From Nesterenkonia alkaliphila (lineage in GTDB: Bacteria; Actinomycetota; Actinomycetes; Actinomycetales; Micrococcaceae): a stretch of DNA of 51,535 nucleotides. Positions 14,013 to 23,072 of this stretch are shown here, piece by piece. The stretch spans positions 1-51,535 of the forward strand of contig NZ_WRPM01000023.1 in NCBI RefSeq assembly GCF_009758175.1, in the 5' to 3' direction. The position numbers were made by a program, and so were the translations under genes. The notes under the pieces are model-generated. The model was not told the origin of the DNA. It saw nothing but the letters and a program-made list of their open reading frames with translations, and ran no database searches. Each line of letters opens with the position of its first letter. Within the stretch, counting starts at the first letter, position 1.

Positions 14013-15194
14013 TTACTGCTCTCCTGGTTTGCGAGGACCCCGGGGTGGTTCTGCCGGCACTCCCTGCGTGAACCTGCTGAGCCGGAAGTCCTCCAGCAGC
14101 GGCTCTGGTTCGTCCAGGAGCTCACCGGAGACCGCTCGGCCAAGAAAGGGAGCGAGGGTGACTCCGCTGTGGGTGGCCACGGCATACATCCACTCAGCCC
14201 CGGGCACCGGGGAGGCGATGGTCTTCCCATCGGCCGGCATAACTCGCTGTCCCACCAGAAGCTGATCTATTCGGGCCCCTGAGCTCGCCGGCAGAATGCT
14301 GCGCAGCCTGGTGAGGAACTGCTCCGCCAGTTCTGAGTCGAGACCCGGTACATTGCCGGGTTCGGCTGTGGCATCGAGGTCAAGGGCCTGAATGACCAAC
14401 CGTCCGCCGCCCTCAGGGCGAGCATTGAGCCACGGCGTGGTCACCAGTCTGGCCAGCTTCACCGGTAGCGCGTTGGTCCGGGCCAGATACCCCACGGTAA
14501 CGTCACCTGGTTCAGTGAAGCGGGCCATCGGCACAGTACCGCCACCGAGTTCGGCCACCTCACCGGTGCGCCCTCCGGAGGCGAGCACCACCCGGTCAGC
14601 CGGGTAGCTGCCCCCGTCCTGGGTACGCACCACTACACCGCCGCCAGCTGAGTCGAATCCAACAACTGTTGCGCCCTCTACGATCTTTCCGCCCGCGGCC
14701 CGCAGCCGATGAGCCACCTCAGCGACATACAGCAGCGGGTAGACATGACCCTCTTCCGGGAAGTACATGATCGCACGGGGACTCTCTGGCAGGTTCAGCC
14801 CAGGTTCCAGAGCGGCAGCCTGTTCGGGGCTGAGCTCCTGCACCTGGTACCCGCGCCGGGCCAGTGCCTCAGCCCGGTGCCGCAGGTCCTGCTCGTGCGA
14901 GGCGTCTGCAGCAATCTCCAGGTGGCCGGTGCCGAAGAACCACTGGCCTCCGCCCGTGGCCTCAGTGGCGAAGGCGCGGTGGGCTTCGATTCCGGCGCGG
15001 TTGATCGCATAGTAGCTGTGCGGCTCCTTGCCGTTGGCGTTGATCCATGCGTAGGAGGTGGAGGTGGTCCCGGAGCCCAAGGTTTGAGCTTCCAGCACAG
15101 TGACCTGTACTCCGCGCCGGGCCAGGCCCAGGGCGATGGAAAGTCCGACAATGCCGCCGCCGACTATGACGATCCGTTGTTCATTGGTGCTCAT
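14013..15194 (-). CDS. FAD-dependent amino-acid/amine oxidoreductase (DAO family)
   Basis: 393 aa. A DAO-type flavoprotein (glycine oxidase / D-amino acid dehydrogenase / D-hydroxyproline dehydrogenase group). The N-terminal dinucleotide motif IVGGGIVGLSIALGLARRG (about 10–28) is followed by the acidic ribose-binding VLEAQTLGSGTTSTS, and WMYAVATHSGVTLAPFLG near the C-terminus is the second FAD contact. Its start overlaps the symporter stop by 4 bp (ATGA), so the pair is translationally coupled. Third enzyme of a GntR-controlled operon. The substrate is probably an amino or imino acid brought in by that symporter, which is an inference from context. Confidence 0.9.
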   Translation of the reverse strand: MSTNEQRIVIVGGGIVGLSIALGLARRGVQVTVLEAQTLGSGTTSTSYAWINANGKEPHSYYAINRAGIEAHRAFATEATGGGQWFFGTGHLEIAADASHEQDLRHRAEALARRGYQVQELSPEQAAALEPGLNLPESPRAIMYFPEEGHVYPLLYVAEVAHRLRAAGGKIVEGATVVGFDSAGGGVVVRTQDGGSYPADRVVLASGGRTGEVAELGGGTVPMARFTEPGDVTVGYLARTNALPVKLARLVTTPWLNARPEGGGRLVIQALDLDATAEPGNVPGLDSELAEQFLTRLRSILPASSGARIDQLLVGQRVMPADGKTIASPVPGAEWMYAVATHSGVTLAPFLGRAVSGELLDEPEPLLEDFRLSRFTQGVPAEPPRGPRKPGEQ

Positions 15195-16633
15195 TTAGTC
15201 TCCTGGTCTGTGGATGGGGAAAGGGTGGAGTGCTGCTCCGAACTGCGTCCGAATACTGCATGTGCCACCAGCAGGCCGAGCACGGAGGATCCGATGCCGA
15301 AGATGGCGTAGGGGATGGTGGTGTCGAGGATGTGCGCACCGGCACAGGCAATCAGTCCGGCAGCCATCGAGACACCTGCCGTCACGGCCTTGAGTCGTCC
15401 GCCGCGTTTGGTCAGGAAGTAGCCGATGAAGATCGGGGCAAACAGGATGGAGGCCGAATATGCGTAGGTGGCCACCAACCAGGCCAGTGCTGCGGGGAAC
15501 GCTATCGCCAAGGCTGCCCCCAGGATGACCACAACCACGGCCACGATCCGGGAGATCCCGCGAGTGTCTTTGTTGCGGTAGCCGAAGACGTTGACCGTGA
15601 TGTCCTCCACCACATTGGTGACCACTGACTGCAGGGCCGAGGAGGTAGTTGTGGCGATCGTGATCAGCAGGAACGAGGCGAACAGCGCCAAGAGTCCTGC
15701 TGGAAGCTGAGTCAGGAACCATCCAGCGGCTGCCTCCTGGTTATCGGTCATCCCGTCATTGAGCGCGCGTGTGGAGAGACCGAGCAGGAACGGGTACAGC
15801 GAACCGATGAATACAAGGGTCCCGCCGAGAATCATGACTAAGCGCGCCTTGTTGACGTCTCCGAGCGCGAAGACCCGCTGGTAGTACATCTGGTTGGTCA
15901 GCGTTCCGGGCAGGATGGCGAAAGCCCAGAGCAGCACTGTCATTCCGCCCGCGGCAGCCAGACCCTGGGGGAAGGAGGAAATCTCCGCCGGAACAGCCTC
16001 CCGGATTCCGCTCCAGCCGCCGGCCATATTGACCCCGTAGATGACCACTACAGCCGACAGCAGCAGCATCAGTCCGCCGAGGATGGCGTCTGACCAGGCC
16101 ACGGAGCGCAAACCGCCCGGCAGCACGAACACCAGAGTGATGATGCCCATCACGATGGTCAACAGGACCGAATTCATCCCAGTGATCTCCGAGAAGAGAC
16201 TGGCGAACGCCACGTACTGAGTGGCCAGCCACCCGAAGGGGACGACGATGGCGGCTAGAGCTGCGAGGACAGTGACCAGGGGGTGCTGGGTGTATATGCG
16301 GCGAACAATCTCTGGGATCGTGGTGAATTCCAGCCGACGCAACCACTTGGCGATGAATGACAGCAGCAGGAACCCGACAAAGACGAAGAATGGGTAGAAC
16401 CAGTACGCCCACCCATGTTGGTAGGAGTTGCCGACATGTGCGACTAGGACACCGCCGCCGGTGGCGGTGGCGAACTGGGTGAGTACAGCAACCCAGAGCG
16501 GCAGGGAGCGCCCGGCGACATGCCAGCCCTCTTCAGTGTTGACCTTACGGCCGGCGATGATGGATACAGCGGCGCCGAGGCTGAGCACGGCGACACAACT
16601 AACCAAGACCAGGGTGAGTTGTCCTGCAGTCAT
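15191..16633 (-). CDS. Sodium:solute symporter (SSS family)
   Basis: 480 aa with about 13 hydrophobic segments, the size and layout of SSS (LeuT-fold) transporters such as PutP/PanF. Seen: an extracellular-facing first helix, GRSLPLWVAVLTQFATATGGG (the unwound TM with the sodium-site Ser/Thr), GGLRSVAWSDAILGG (a family signature, GxxxVxWTDxxQG in PutP), and SSALQSVVTNVVEDI. It should import an organic solute with Na+. It sits between two FAD oxidases in one operon (11 bp after the first, 4-bp overlap with the second), so the solute is probably their substrate. Confidence 0.93.
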   Translation of the reverse strand: MTAGQLTLVLVSCVAVLSLGAAVSIIAGRKVNTEEGWHVAGRSLPLWVAVLTQFATATGGGVLVAHVGNSYQHGWAYWFYPFFVFVGFLLLSFIAKWLRRLEFTTIPEIVRRIYTQHPLVTVLAALAAIVVPFGWLATQYVAFASLFSEITGMNSVLLTIVMGIITLVFVLPGGLRSVAWSDAILGGLMLLLSAVVVIYGVNMAGGWSGIREAVPAEISSFPQGLAAAGGMTVLLWAFAILPGTLTNQMYYQRVFALGDVNKARLVMILGGTLVFIGSLYPFLLGLSTRALNDGMTDNQEAAAGWFLTQLPAGLLALFASFLLITIATTTSSALQSVVTNVVEDITVNVFGYRNKDTRGISRIVAVVVVILGAALAIAFPAALAWLVATYAYSASILFAPIFIGYFLTKRGGRLKAVTAGVSMAAGLIACAGAHILDTTIPYAIFGIGSSVLGLLVAHAVFGRSSEQHSTLSPSTDQETK

Positions 16634-16644
16634 GATGATTCTCC

Positions 16645-17778
16645 TCAGAAGAAACGTGCGGGTGCGAGGTGTTCGATGGAGTGGCCCGTCTCCCCGGCTG
16701 TCGCAAGGTCAGCGACGACCTCGCCGAAGGTGGGCGCCAGTTTGAACCCATGGGCGGAAAAGCCCGTGGCCACTGTGACGTGGGGCAGGTTCGGCAGCGA
16801 TCCGATCACTCCGTGGTTGTCCGGGGTGAAGCAATCCGCGTAACTTCCAATCCTCACCGGGTGTGGGATGAGGTCTGGGAGGTGTGTTTCGACCGCTTCC
16901 CTGACCGCGGCGAGGTAACGCCGGCCCGGGTTGCGGTCGATTTTCTCCGCGCTGTCCAGATGGGGACGCGGGAAGCTGTGCAGGCTGACTTTGACGGTTT
17001 CCCCGTCGACAGCAGGGAAGCAGGAGAAGGCGATGTCTCCGGTGCGAATCACGATAGGTGACACCTCCTTGGCGAATGCTTCCGGGTTTTTGGCCAGGAA
17101 CCAGAACGTAGTGATCTGATGCACGCTCAGCGGCAGACTGCTCAGCTCCAACAATTCGCGGGACCAGGGACCGGGGGCGAGGATCACGTGATCAAACCGG
17201 TGTGTCCCCTGCGAGCTGTGCACGGTGACGCCCTCAGCGTCGGGCCGCACAGAGTCGACGGAGGTGTAGGTGTGCAGCTGTGCACCGTTGCGCTGGGCCT
17301 GCTCGGCGGCGGCGATGACCGCCTGTTCTGGCCGGAGTACTCCAGCAGACTTGTCGAGCACGGCAGTTTCGCCTTCGCTCAGGGGAAGATGTGGGAAGCG
17401 GTGGTTGGACTCTTCGCGGGTGAGCAGTTCATGCGGCAGGTCGAACTCACGGATGCAGTGCAGGATCTGTTCAAGATCGGGATGGCCGTGGGGCCCGATG
17501 CTGAGTCCACCCGAAAGGGTGAGAAGGTCAGCACCTGATTCGGACTCCAGCGAACGCCACAGGTCCTTTGCCCGCTGCAGCAGCGGTACGTACTCCGCCC
17601 CCTCCTTATAAGCCACCCGGAAGATCCGCGTCTGGCCTCCACAGCCGCCTCGATCATGTCCAGGCGCATAGGTGTCGAAGCCGTGCAGATCAGTGACCCC
17701 ACGCTGGGATAACTGCCAAAGCGCCATAGCTCCGACAGTGCCGGTGCCGATCACGGCGATGGAACGATCCAGTGACAT
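16645..17778 (-). CDS. N-methyl amino acid oxidase (MTOX/sarcosine oxidase family)
   Basis: 377 aa, the length of monomeric sarcosine oxidase and N-methyltryptophan oxidase. It has the FAD motif AVIGTGTVGAMALWQLSQRG (about 8–27), a GQTRIFRVAY segment as in MSOX/MTOX, and SYADCFTPDNHGVIG, which carries a Cys where the family attaches FAD covalently. FSAHGFKLAPTFGEVVADL near the end is the conserved C-terminal FAD contact. It should oxidise a secondary N-methylated amino acid, releasing formaldehyde and peroxide. First structural gene after the GntR regulator. Confidence 0.9.
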   Translation of the reverse strand: MSLDRSIAVIGTGTVGAMALWQLSQRGVTDLHGFDTYAPGHDRGGCGGQTRIFRVAYKEGAEYVPLLQRAKDLWRSLESESGADLLTLSGGLSIGPHGHPDLEQILHCIREFDLPHELLTREESNHRFPHLPLSEGETAVLDKSAGVLRPEQAVIAAAEQAQRNGAQLHTYTSVDSVRPDAEGVTVHSSQGTHRFDHVILAPGPWSRELLELSSLPLSVHQITTFWFLAKNPEAFAKEVSPIVIRTGDIAFSCFPAVDGETVKVSLHSFPRPHLDSAEKIDRNPGRRYLAAVREAVETHLPDLIPHPVRIGSYADCFTPDNHGVIGSLPNLPHVTVATGFSAHGFKLAPTFGEVVADLATAGETGHSIEHLAPARFF

Positions 17779-17828
17779 TGTTGGTCTCCTAGTCAGATAT
17801 GCGGTAATCCGTGGCGATCAGAGCGAGG

Positions 17829-18545
17829 TCAGTGCGTGTCGGGGTCGATAGTCTGCTCGACGAAGAGTTGGAAGGCGTGCGGAGCCAGCACCGAGTTGTA
17901 GACCTCGGCGAGTCCCCCACCTTTGAGGTAGGACTCACGACGGGTAAAGAACAGCGGGGTACCTTGGGGGAGCTGCAGCAGCTCCGCCTCCCGGGCAGCG
18001 GCTACTCCCGGATTGATATAGAGCCGGGATCGAACCACAGGGATGCCCTCCCGCTGGTAGTAGGCCAGAGTAGTGAGCTGAGTAAGGTCCTCACTCATCA
18101 GCCGGGGGGCTACCGCGAATGGAACGGCATGGACCTCGATGACCACAGGACTGCCGTGCCGGTCCTCCTTGACTCTGGTGAGCCGATGCACGGCATCCTG
18201 TTCACCGACCCCAGGCAGGTCAAAGTCGAGATCGGCGGCCGGAAGGGTCTGGGCAGAGATCACCCGGTGGGCTCCCTCAGTCTCCGGGCCAGTGGCCAGC
18301 AGGTTGGTGAAGCCCAGCAGGTCAGTCGCCCTGTGCGTGACGACTGTTCCTGCGCGTCGGCGGCGGGTGACCAATCCAGCCTCCGCCATCGCGGTCACTG
18401 CTCGTTGGACTGTGGCTCGTGAGACGTTGTACGTCTGGCACAGTTCGCGCTCCGTCGGCAGCTTGGAACCCGGTGGGAGCTCCCCGGAACGGATGGCGCG
18501 TTCCAGATCAGCCCGTATCCGGGTGTACTGCGACTGTGGCGACAT
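17829..18545 (-). CDS. GntR-family regulator, HutC subfamily (UTRA domain)
   Basis: 238 aa. The N-terminal winged helix (about 6–72) has the GntR signature SGELPPGSKLPTERELCQTY and the recognition helix VSRATVQRAVTAMAEAG. The C-terminal UTRA ligand-binding domain (about 90–230) contains VHRLTRVKEDRHGSPVVIE and ends with the usual YNSVLAPHAFQLFVEQT. It is the promoter-proximal gene of its operon (GntR–MTOX–SSS–DAO) and very likely senses the operon's substrate or product. The 8-bp palindrome GACTAGTC sits in its own promoter. Confidence 0.93.
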   Translation of the reverse strand: MSPQSQYTRIRADLERAIRSGELPPGSKLPTERELCQTYNVSRATVQRAVTAMAEAGLVTRRRRAGTVVTHRATDLLGFTNLLATGPETEGAHRVISAQTLPAADLDFDLPGVGEQDAVHRLTRVKEDRHGSPVVIEVHAVPFAVAPRLMSEDLTQLTTLAYYQREGIPVVRSRLYINPGVAAAREAELLQLPQGTPLFFTRRESYLKGGGLAEVYNSVLAPHAFQLFVEQTIDPDTH

Positions 18546-18563
18546 GCAGAAAGACTAACCATA

Positions 18564-18592
18564 TAAATAATGACTAGTCCATAGTTGTCCAA
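18564..18592 (-). promoter_or_regulatory. Promoter and operator of the GntR oxidase operon
   Basis: Minus strand: -35 TTGGAC (18592–18587), 17 bp, -10 TATTTA (18569–18564). The palindrome GACTAGTC (18572–18579), flanked by AT(G)/CAT, lies in the spacer. It resembles the two-fold sites of HutC-type regulators. Autorepression is the likely reading. Confidence 0.6.
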
Positions 18593-18691
18593 GAATTCCA
18601 CCTTATTTAACGTGGCTGTAACACCAGGCTGCTGCTCGGGGCGCCAGGCCGGCAGGGGCAGGCAGCAGCGCCGGAGCGGCCGCCGCAGGCG

Positions 18692-19468
18692 CTAGTCCAA
18701 CAGGCCGGACTGGTAGACATAGACCACGGCCTGGACCCGGTCGCGCAGTTGGAGCTTGGTGAGGATGCGGCGGACGTGGGTCTTCACCGTGGCCTCGGAG
18801 AGGAAGAACTTCGCCGCGATCTCGGCATTGGAAAGGCCCTCGGCCACGGCGAAGAGCACTTCGGTCTCGCGGGTGGTCAGCGGCTCGCGCACCACCCCGT
18901 CCTCCAACGCCGCAGCGATCTCGGTGCCGGTGGGTGTGGCGGCGCCTTGGGCAGGGGCTGTGACAGGTGATTCGGGGCTGGCAGCTGCGGTGGGCGTCGT
19001 CGTGCCCTGCCCGCCCTTGCGAACGTACATCTCCAGCAGCCGCTGGGTGATCCGCGGAGCGACCACGGCATCCCCGGAGGCCACCACCCGTACCGCATCC
19101 ACCAAGTCCTCCGGCTCCACGTCTTTGAGCAGGAAGGCGCTGGCCCCGGCCTGCAGCCCGGAGAAGGCGTACTCGTCCAGGTCGAAGGTGGTGAGGATGA
19201 TGACCTTGACCTCGCAGAAGGCTGCGGCGATCTTCTCTGTGGCCTCGATACCGTCCATAGTGGGCATCCGGACATCCATCAGCACCACATCGGGGCGCTG
19301 GTCACCCAGGTCATGGAGCTTCTCCAGGGCTTCGGCGCCATCGCCGGCCTCGGCCACCACCTCCAGGTCCTGCTCCTCCTCCAGGATGAGTTTGAAGCCC
19401 ATCCGCAGCAGGTGCTGGTCATCGACCAGCATTACTCTGATCGGCCGTTGGGCCGGAGCTTCAGTCAT
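18692..19468 (-). CDS. NarL/FixJ-type response regulator
   Basis: 258 aa. The receiver domain (about 9–130) has the acidic pair VDDQ (Asp16, Asp17), phospho-acceptor Asp65 in VLMDVRMP, Thr in ILTTFD and Lys in FLLKDV. A long Ala/Thr/Pro linker (about 150–190) leads to a LuxR-type HTH (about 195–255: LTTRETEVLFAVAEGLSNAE, then SEATVKTHVRRILTKLQLRD). It is 27 bp downstream of its histidine kinase and after an ABC transporter in the same operon, so it most likely controls that transporter. The linker is unusually long. Confidence 0.95.
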   Translation of the reverse strand: MTEAPAQRPIRVMLVDDQHLLRMGFKLILEEEQDLEVVAEAGDGAEALEKLHDLGDQRPDVVLMDVRMPTMDGIEATEKIAAAFCEVKVIILTTFDLDEYAFSGLQAGASAFLLKDVEPEDLVDAVRVVASGDAVVAPRITQRLLEMYVRKGGQGTTTPTAAASPESPVTAPAQGAATPTGTEIAAALEDGVVREPLTTRETEVLFAVAEGLSNAEIAAKFFLSEATVKTHVRRILTKLQLRDRVQAVVYVYQSGLLD

Positions 19469-19495
19469 TCGGTTCCCTCCTTGGTGCTGGGCTGT

Positions 19496-20962
19496 TTAAC
19501 TGCTGCGCTGTTTGGGCCCGGCCGGCGGCTCCAGTACGGCGCGCACTGTCCAGCCGCGGTGCTTGCCGGGTCCGGCGTAGACCGACCCGTTGTAGAAACT
19601 GGCCCGCTCCTGCATTCCCTGGATGCCCAGCCCTGAGCCTACCGACTCACGCCGGGTACCGGGGGCGGGGGGCACGCCGTCATCGGTGACGCTGATGATC
19701 ACCTGGGGCTCTCCGGTCAGCCCCAGGGAACGCTGCTCCTTCTCGGAGAAGCCCTGGGCCTTGAGCTCTTCGCAGGCGGCCTGGTCTGTGCCAGGGATAT
19801 GCTCCACCACCACGTCCACCCGGCTGACCCCGCGGCCATAGCGCAGCACATTGGTCAGCGACTCCTGGAGGATCCGGTGCACGGTGAGGCCGAAGGCAGC
19901 GTCCTCCGGCAGCGGGGGGCCGGACTGCTGCACGTGCAGCGGCAGGCCGGCCTGGCGGAAGTTCTCGAAGAGCTCGTCCAGAGACTCGGTGATCGGGCGG
20001 CGGGCCTGCTCCACCTCCTGGCCCTCGCGCAGTACCCCGATGACTCGGCGCATATCTGCCAGTGCGCTGCGCCCGGTGGCGGAGACCTCGCCGATCACCT
20101 CGGCGGCACGCTCCGGATCCCGCTTGGCCACCACCCGGGCACCGTCAGCCAGTGAGATCATCACTGACAGGGAGTGGGCCACCACGTCATGCATCTCCCG
20201 GGCGATCCGGTTGCGCTCGCCCAGTTGGGCCAGCTCATGGGACTTCCGCGCCCATTCCACGATCTCGCGCTCATGCCGGTGCCCGCGGCGCACCGCAGCC
20301 CCGATGCCCACCGAGATCACCACCATGAAGACGGTGGCCACAGCCACCAACACTAGGGCCTCGAACTCCCCCATGCCCTGGTCCAGGTAGTACTCTGCCC
20401 AGATGCTGCCGCCGTGGTTCTCGATCCAGCTCTCTGCAACAAGCAGGGTGCTGTAGCCTAAGGCGCTGGCCGGCAGGGCAGCGACCAGACCCCAGCGCAG
20501 CCCATAGTGGTAGGCCACCGCGTACCCGGCCAGGCACAGCCCAATCAGCTGCGTACCCTCCCACGGGTAGAAGTAGAGCATGGCTGATTCGAAGAGCGCC
20601 ACCAGCACCAGCACCGTCAACGGGCGGGCGTGCCGGAAGCACAGAGCTGCGCAGACCACCGTATAGCCCAGCAGCAGCCACCAGGCATCAGCGCCCAGAT
20701 CGATAAGGGCCAGCGGGAAGCCCCACACGCAGAGCAGCAGGTAGAAGGCGACCACCACAGTGTTCATCCACTTCGGGTGCCGCCGGAACCACCCGCGGAT
20801 CCCGGGTTTGCGCACTAGGCCCAGCTGGTCCCAGCGTTCGAACATCTCCGGCACGGCCTGAGGCTGCACCATGCCGTGGTGGTCGGAAAAAGGGCCGTGG
20901 TGGGCGGAAAAAGGGACGACGCCGCCAGGGGCACTCTGGCCGGCAGGCGGCGTCGTTCTCAT
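19496..20962 (-). CDS. Sensor histidine kinase (HisKA_3 type)
   Basis: 488 aa. The N-terminus is cytoplasmic and His/Pro-rich. It is followed by five to six membrane helices (about 66–225) with almost no extracytoplasmic sensor domain, then the dimerisation domain GERNRIAREMHDVVAHSLS with phospho-acceptor His258, and a HATPase_c domain whose N box is QESLTNVLRYGRG and G boxes are VTDDGV and GSGLGIQGMQERA. Such intramembrane-sensing kinases often serve ABC transporters that detect cell-envelope stress or peptide antibiotics. It is 12 bp after the permease, in the same operon. An internal ATG (MVQPQ, residue 31) is an alternative start. Confidence 0.95.
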   Translation of the reverse strand: MRTTPPAGQSAPGGVVPFSAHHGPFSDHHGMVQPQAVPEMFERWDQLGLVRKPGIRGWFRRHPKWMNTVVVAFYLLLCVWGFPLALIDLGADAWWLLLGYTVVCAALCFRHARPLTVLVLVALFESAMLYFYPWEGTQLIGLCLAGYAVAYHYGLRWGLVAALPASALGYSTLLVAESWIENHGGSIWAEYYLDQGMGEFEALVLVAVATVFMVVISVGIGAAVRRGHRHEREIVEWARKSHELAQLGERNRIAREMHDVVAHSLSVMISLADGARVVAKRDPERAAEVIGEVSATGRSALADMRRVIGVLREGQEVEQARRPITESLDELFENFRQAGLPLHVQQSGPPLPEDAAFGLTVHRILQESLTNVLRYGRGVSRVDVVVEHIPGTDQAACEELKAQGFSEKEQRSLGLTGEPQVIISVTDDGVPPAPGTRRESVGSGLGIQGMQERASFYNGSVYAGPGKHRGWTVRAVLEPPAGPKQRSS

Positions 20963-20974
20963 CTCCCTATCTCA

Positions 20975-21838
20975 TCATGAGTCGCGGCGGGTGAAGCTCA
21001 GCCAGCCCAGTACTAAGGGCACTGCGGTCCAGACCAGCAGGCCCACAGCAGCCGGTCCCGGATCGAGGACCGGGAAGAAGGCGTACTCCCCGGCGGTGGG
21101 GTTGATGAAGCCCTCCACCAGGTTCATGTACTCGACTTGGATCAGGGCCTCCACCCATGCTGCGCCATCGGTGACGCCCATCAGGATGCTCAGCACAATC
21201 TGGACCACAAACATGATCGAGGCCAGTACTACGATGCCTCCGGCGGAGGAGCGCAGCAGGGTGCCCAGGCCGAAGCCGAGCAGCACGGTGAGCACCACTA
21301 CCAGCCAGGTCTTGGCGTACATCAGTGCGATCTCCCCGTCGGTGACGATATCGCCCAGGCCCAGCGGATCGGCGATCAGTGCAGTGAGCACATGGGCGAT
21401 CAGCACCATGATGACCGTGGTCAGTCCGGTCCAGACCACCAGGGCCAGAGCTTTGGCGCTCAGCAGGGTGGTGCGGCGCGGCACTGCGGTCAACGAGGAG
21501 CGGATGGCGCCGGTGGTGAACTCGGTGGTGATGGCGATGACTCCCAGGGAGCCCAGCAGGATCATCGCGAAGAAGCTGCCGGTCTGGCCTTGGACGGCCA
21601 TATCCAGAGCATTGGTGCTGAAGTCGCCGGCGAACTGCTGGTAGGCGAAGGCGACTGCCCCGGCGATGAAGGCGCCCAGGCCGATGGTCACGATCGAGAG
21701 CCACCAGCTGGTGCGCAGCGCTTTGAGCTTGGCGAACTCCGAGCGGAAGGTGCCCAGGAAGCTGACACCGGAGAGGGTGGGGTCTACCTGGTAGGCCGGC
21801 GGGCGGGCCGAGGAGGCGGTGTTCAGGTTGGGGGTCAT
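20975..21838 (-). CDS. ABC transporter permease
   Basis: 287 aa with six predicted membrane helices and a hydrophilic N-terminus of about 30 residues (ABC-2-like). The region FRSEFAKLKALRTSWWLS (about 31–48) is the typical entry to such permeases, and FTTGAIRSSLTAVPRRT is the conserved cytoplasmic loop. The start overlaps the ATPase stop by 4 bp. It forms the membrane part of the exporter with the preceding gene. Role in self-protection or drug export is inferred from the linked two-component system. Confidence 0.9.
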   Translation of the reverse strand: MTPNLNTASSARPPAYQVDPTLSGVSFLGTFRSEFAKLKALRTSWWLSIVTIGLGAFIAGAVAFAYQQFAGDFSTNALDMAVQGQTGSFFAMILLGSLGVIAITTEFTTGAIRSSLTAVPRRTTLLSAKALALVVWTGLTTVIMVLIAHVLTALIADPLGLGDIVTDGEIALMYAKTWLVVVLTVLLGFGLGTLLRSSAGGIVVLASIMFVVQIVLSILMGVTDGAAWVEALIQVEYMNLVEGFINPTAGEYAFFPVLDPGPAAVGLLVWTAVPLVLGWLSFTRRDS

Positions 21839-22764
21839 CGTGCTTCCTCCTGGTTCTGGCCGCCGGAGCGGTATTCGACGTAATCGCCGGTGAGCTTCAT
21901 GTACTGGTCCTCCAGGGTGGACTGCTGGGGGGTCAGCTCGTGGAGCACAATCCCGGTCTCCAGGGCGCGGCGCCCGATGCTGCGCGGGTCCAGGCCGGTG
22001 ACCTGCAGGGTCTCAGCATCCAGATGCTCCAGGCTCACCCCGCTGGTGTTCAGCGCATTGGCCAGGTCAGCGATCTGCTCGGTGCGCACCAACACCCGCT
22101 GCTCGCCGGAGCTGAGCAGCTCGGCGATGGGGGCATCGGCGATGATCCGGCCCCGGCCCAGCACAATGAGGTGATCCGCAGTCTGGCTCATCTCACTCAT
22201 CAGGTGGGAGGAGACGAACACCGTGCGGCCCTCAGCAGCCAGCTGCCGGGCCATGCTGCGCACCCAACGCACACCCTCAGGGTCCAGCCCGTTGACTGGT
22301 TCATCGAAGATCAGCACGGCGGGATCACCTAGAAGAGCCGCGGCAATGCCCAGCCGCTGGTTCATACCCAGTGAGTAGCCTTTGATGCGCTTACGGGCCG
22401 CCTCGCCCAGACCGGTGAGCTCAATGACCTCCTCCACCCGCTTATTGCTGATCCCGTGGGTCGCGGCCAGCACCCGCAGATGGGCACGGCCGGTCCGGCC
22501 CGGGTGGGTGGCTCCGGCATCCAACACCGCGCCCACTGTGCGCAGCGGGGCCTTGTGCTGGGCGAAGGGTTTGCCGTCAATGGTCACGGTTCCGGCTGTG
22601 GGCCGGTCAAGTCCCACCGCCATCCGCATAGTGGTGGACTTCCCGGAGCCGTTGGGGCCCAGGAAGCCGGTGACCTTACCGGGGGCCAGCTGAAAGCTGA
22701 TGCCGTCCACGGCGGTCTTGGAGCCGTATCTCTTGGTGAGATTCTCTGCTGTGATCACGTTCAC
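21835..22764 (-). CDS. ABC transporter ATP-binding protein
   Basis: 309 aa. A drug-exporter-type ATPase with Walker A GPNGSGKS (36–43), Q-loop region, signature YSLGMNQRLGIAAAL (the Mxx variant of LSGGQ seen in DrrA/BcrA-like proteins), Walker B VLIFDEPVNGLDPEG, and the switch His in VFVSSHLMSEM. A C-terminal extension (about 215–309) is typical of the BcrA/DrrA group. GTG start at 22764, GGGAAG upstream. First gene of ATPase–permease–kinase–regulator. Confidence 0.94.
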   Translation of the reverse strand: MNVITAENLTKRYGSKTAVDGISFQLAPGKVTGFLGPNGSGKSTTMRMAVGLDRPTAGTVTIDGKPFAQHKAPLRTVGAVLDAGATHPGRTGRAHLRVLAATHGISNKRVEEVIELTGLGEAARKRIKGYSLGMNQRLGIAAALLGDPAVLIFDEPVNGLDPEGVRWVRSMARQLAAEGRTVFVSSHLMSEMSQTADHLIVLGRGRIIADAPIAELLSSGEQRVLVRTEQIADLANALNTSGVSLEHLDAETLQVTGLDPRSIGRRALETGIVLHELTPQQSTLEDQYMKLTGDYVEYRSGGQNQEEAR

Positions 22765-23072
22765 TCACTTCCCGTCTTGCAAAGAGCCGCAAGCCGGGTC
22801 CCCGGCTCGCTCTCTTACACTCTGCTAGACCCACAGGCTGAGCACATCCCCCTGGAGACTGATCCTTGACTCACCCCCGAGGCGGGGCGAGGGTCTGCCG
22901 ATGCCCCTACGCTGGAGAAACCTCATCCTTGGGAGTTACGCCCGCCTTCCCCCGCAGACTAGTTCGCACGGTGAAACACGTCATGCATTTCCAGGTTTCG
23001 TCCAGATAATTTGTATGGGGTGGGGGTAAGACCCAAAAGAGGGAACGGAAAATCTGAAACTGAAGGAGCCCC
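22765..23072. other. Divergent intergenic region, ABC operon / lipoprotein gene
   Basis: 308 bp without a gene. It contains the leaders of two divergent transcripts. An inverted repeat CCCCGAGGCGGGG (22875–22887) may be a regulator site, and GATAAT (around 23007) may be a -10 for the lipoprotein gene. No RNA gene is seen. Confidence 0.4.

Noticed and set aside
20880-20925. Near-repeat CCGTGGTGG(T/G)CGGAAAAAGGG at the histidine kinase start
   Set aside because: Two copies inside the coding region giving repeated HHGPFSDHHG-like residues; too short to call an element.
22765-23072. tRNA or riboswitch in the 308-bp gap
   Set aside because: No cloverleaf, no known riboswitch core; only short inverted repeats seen.
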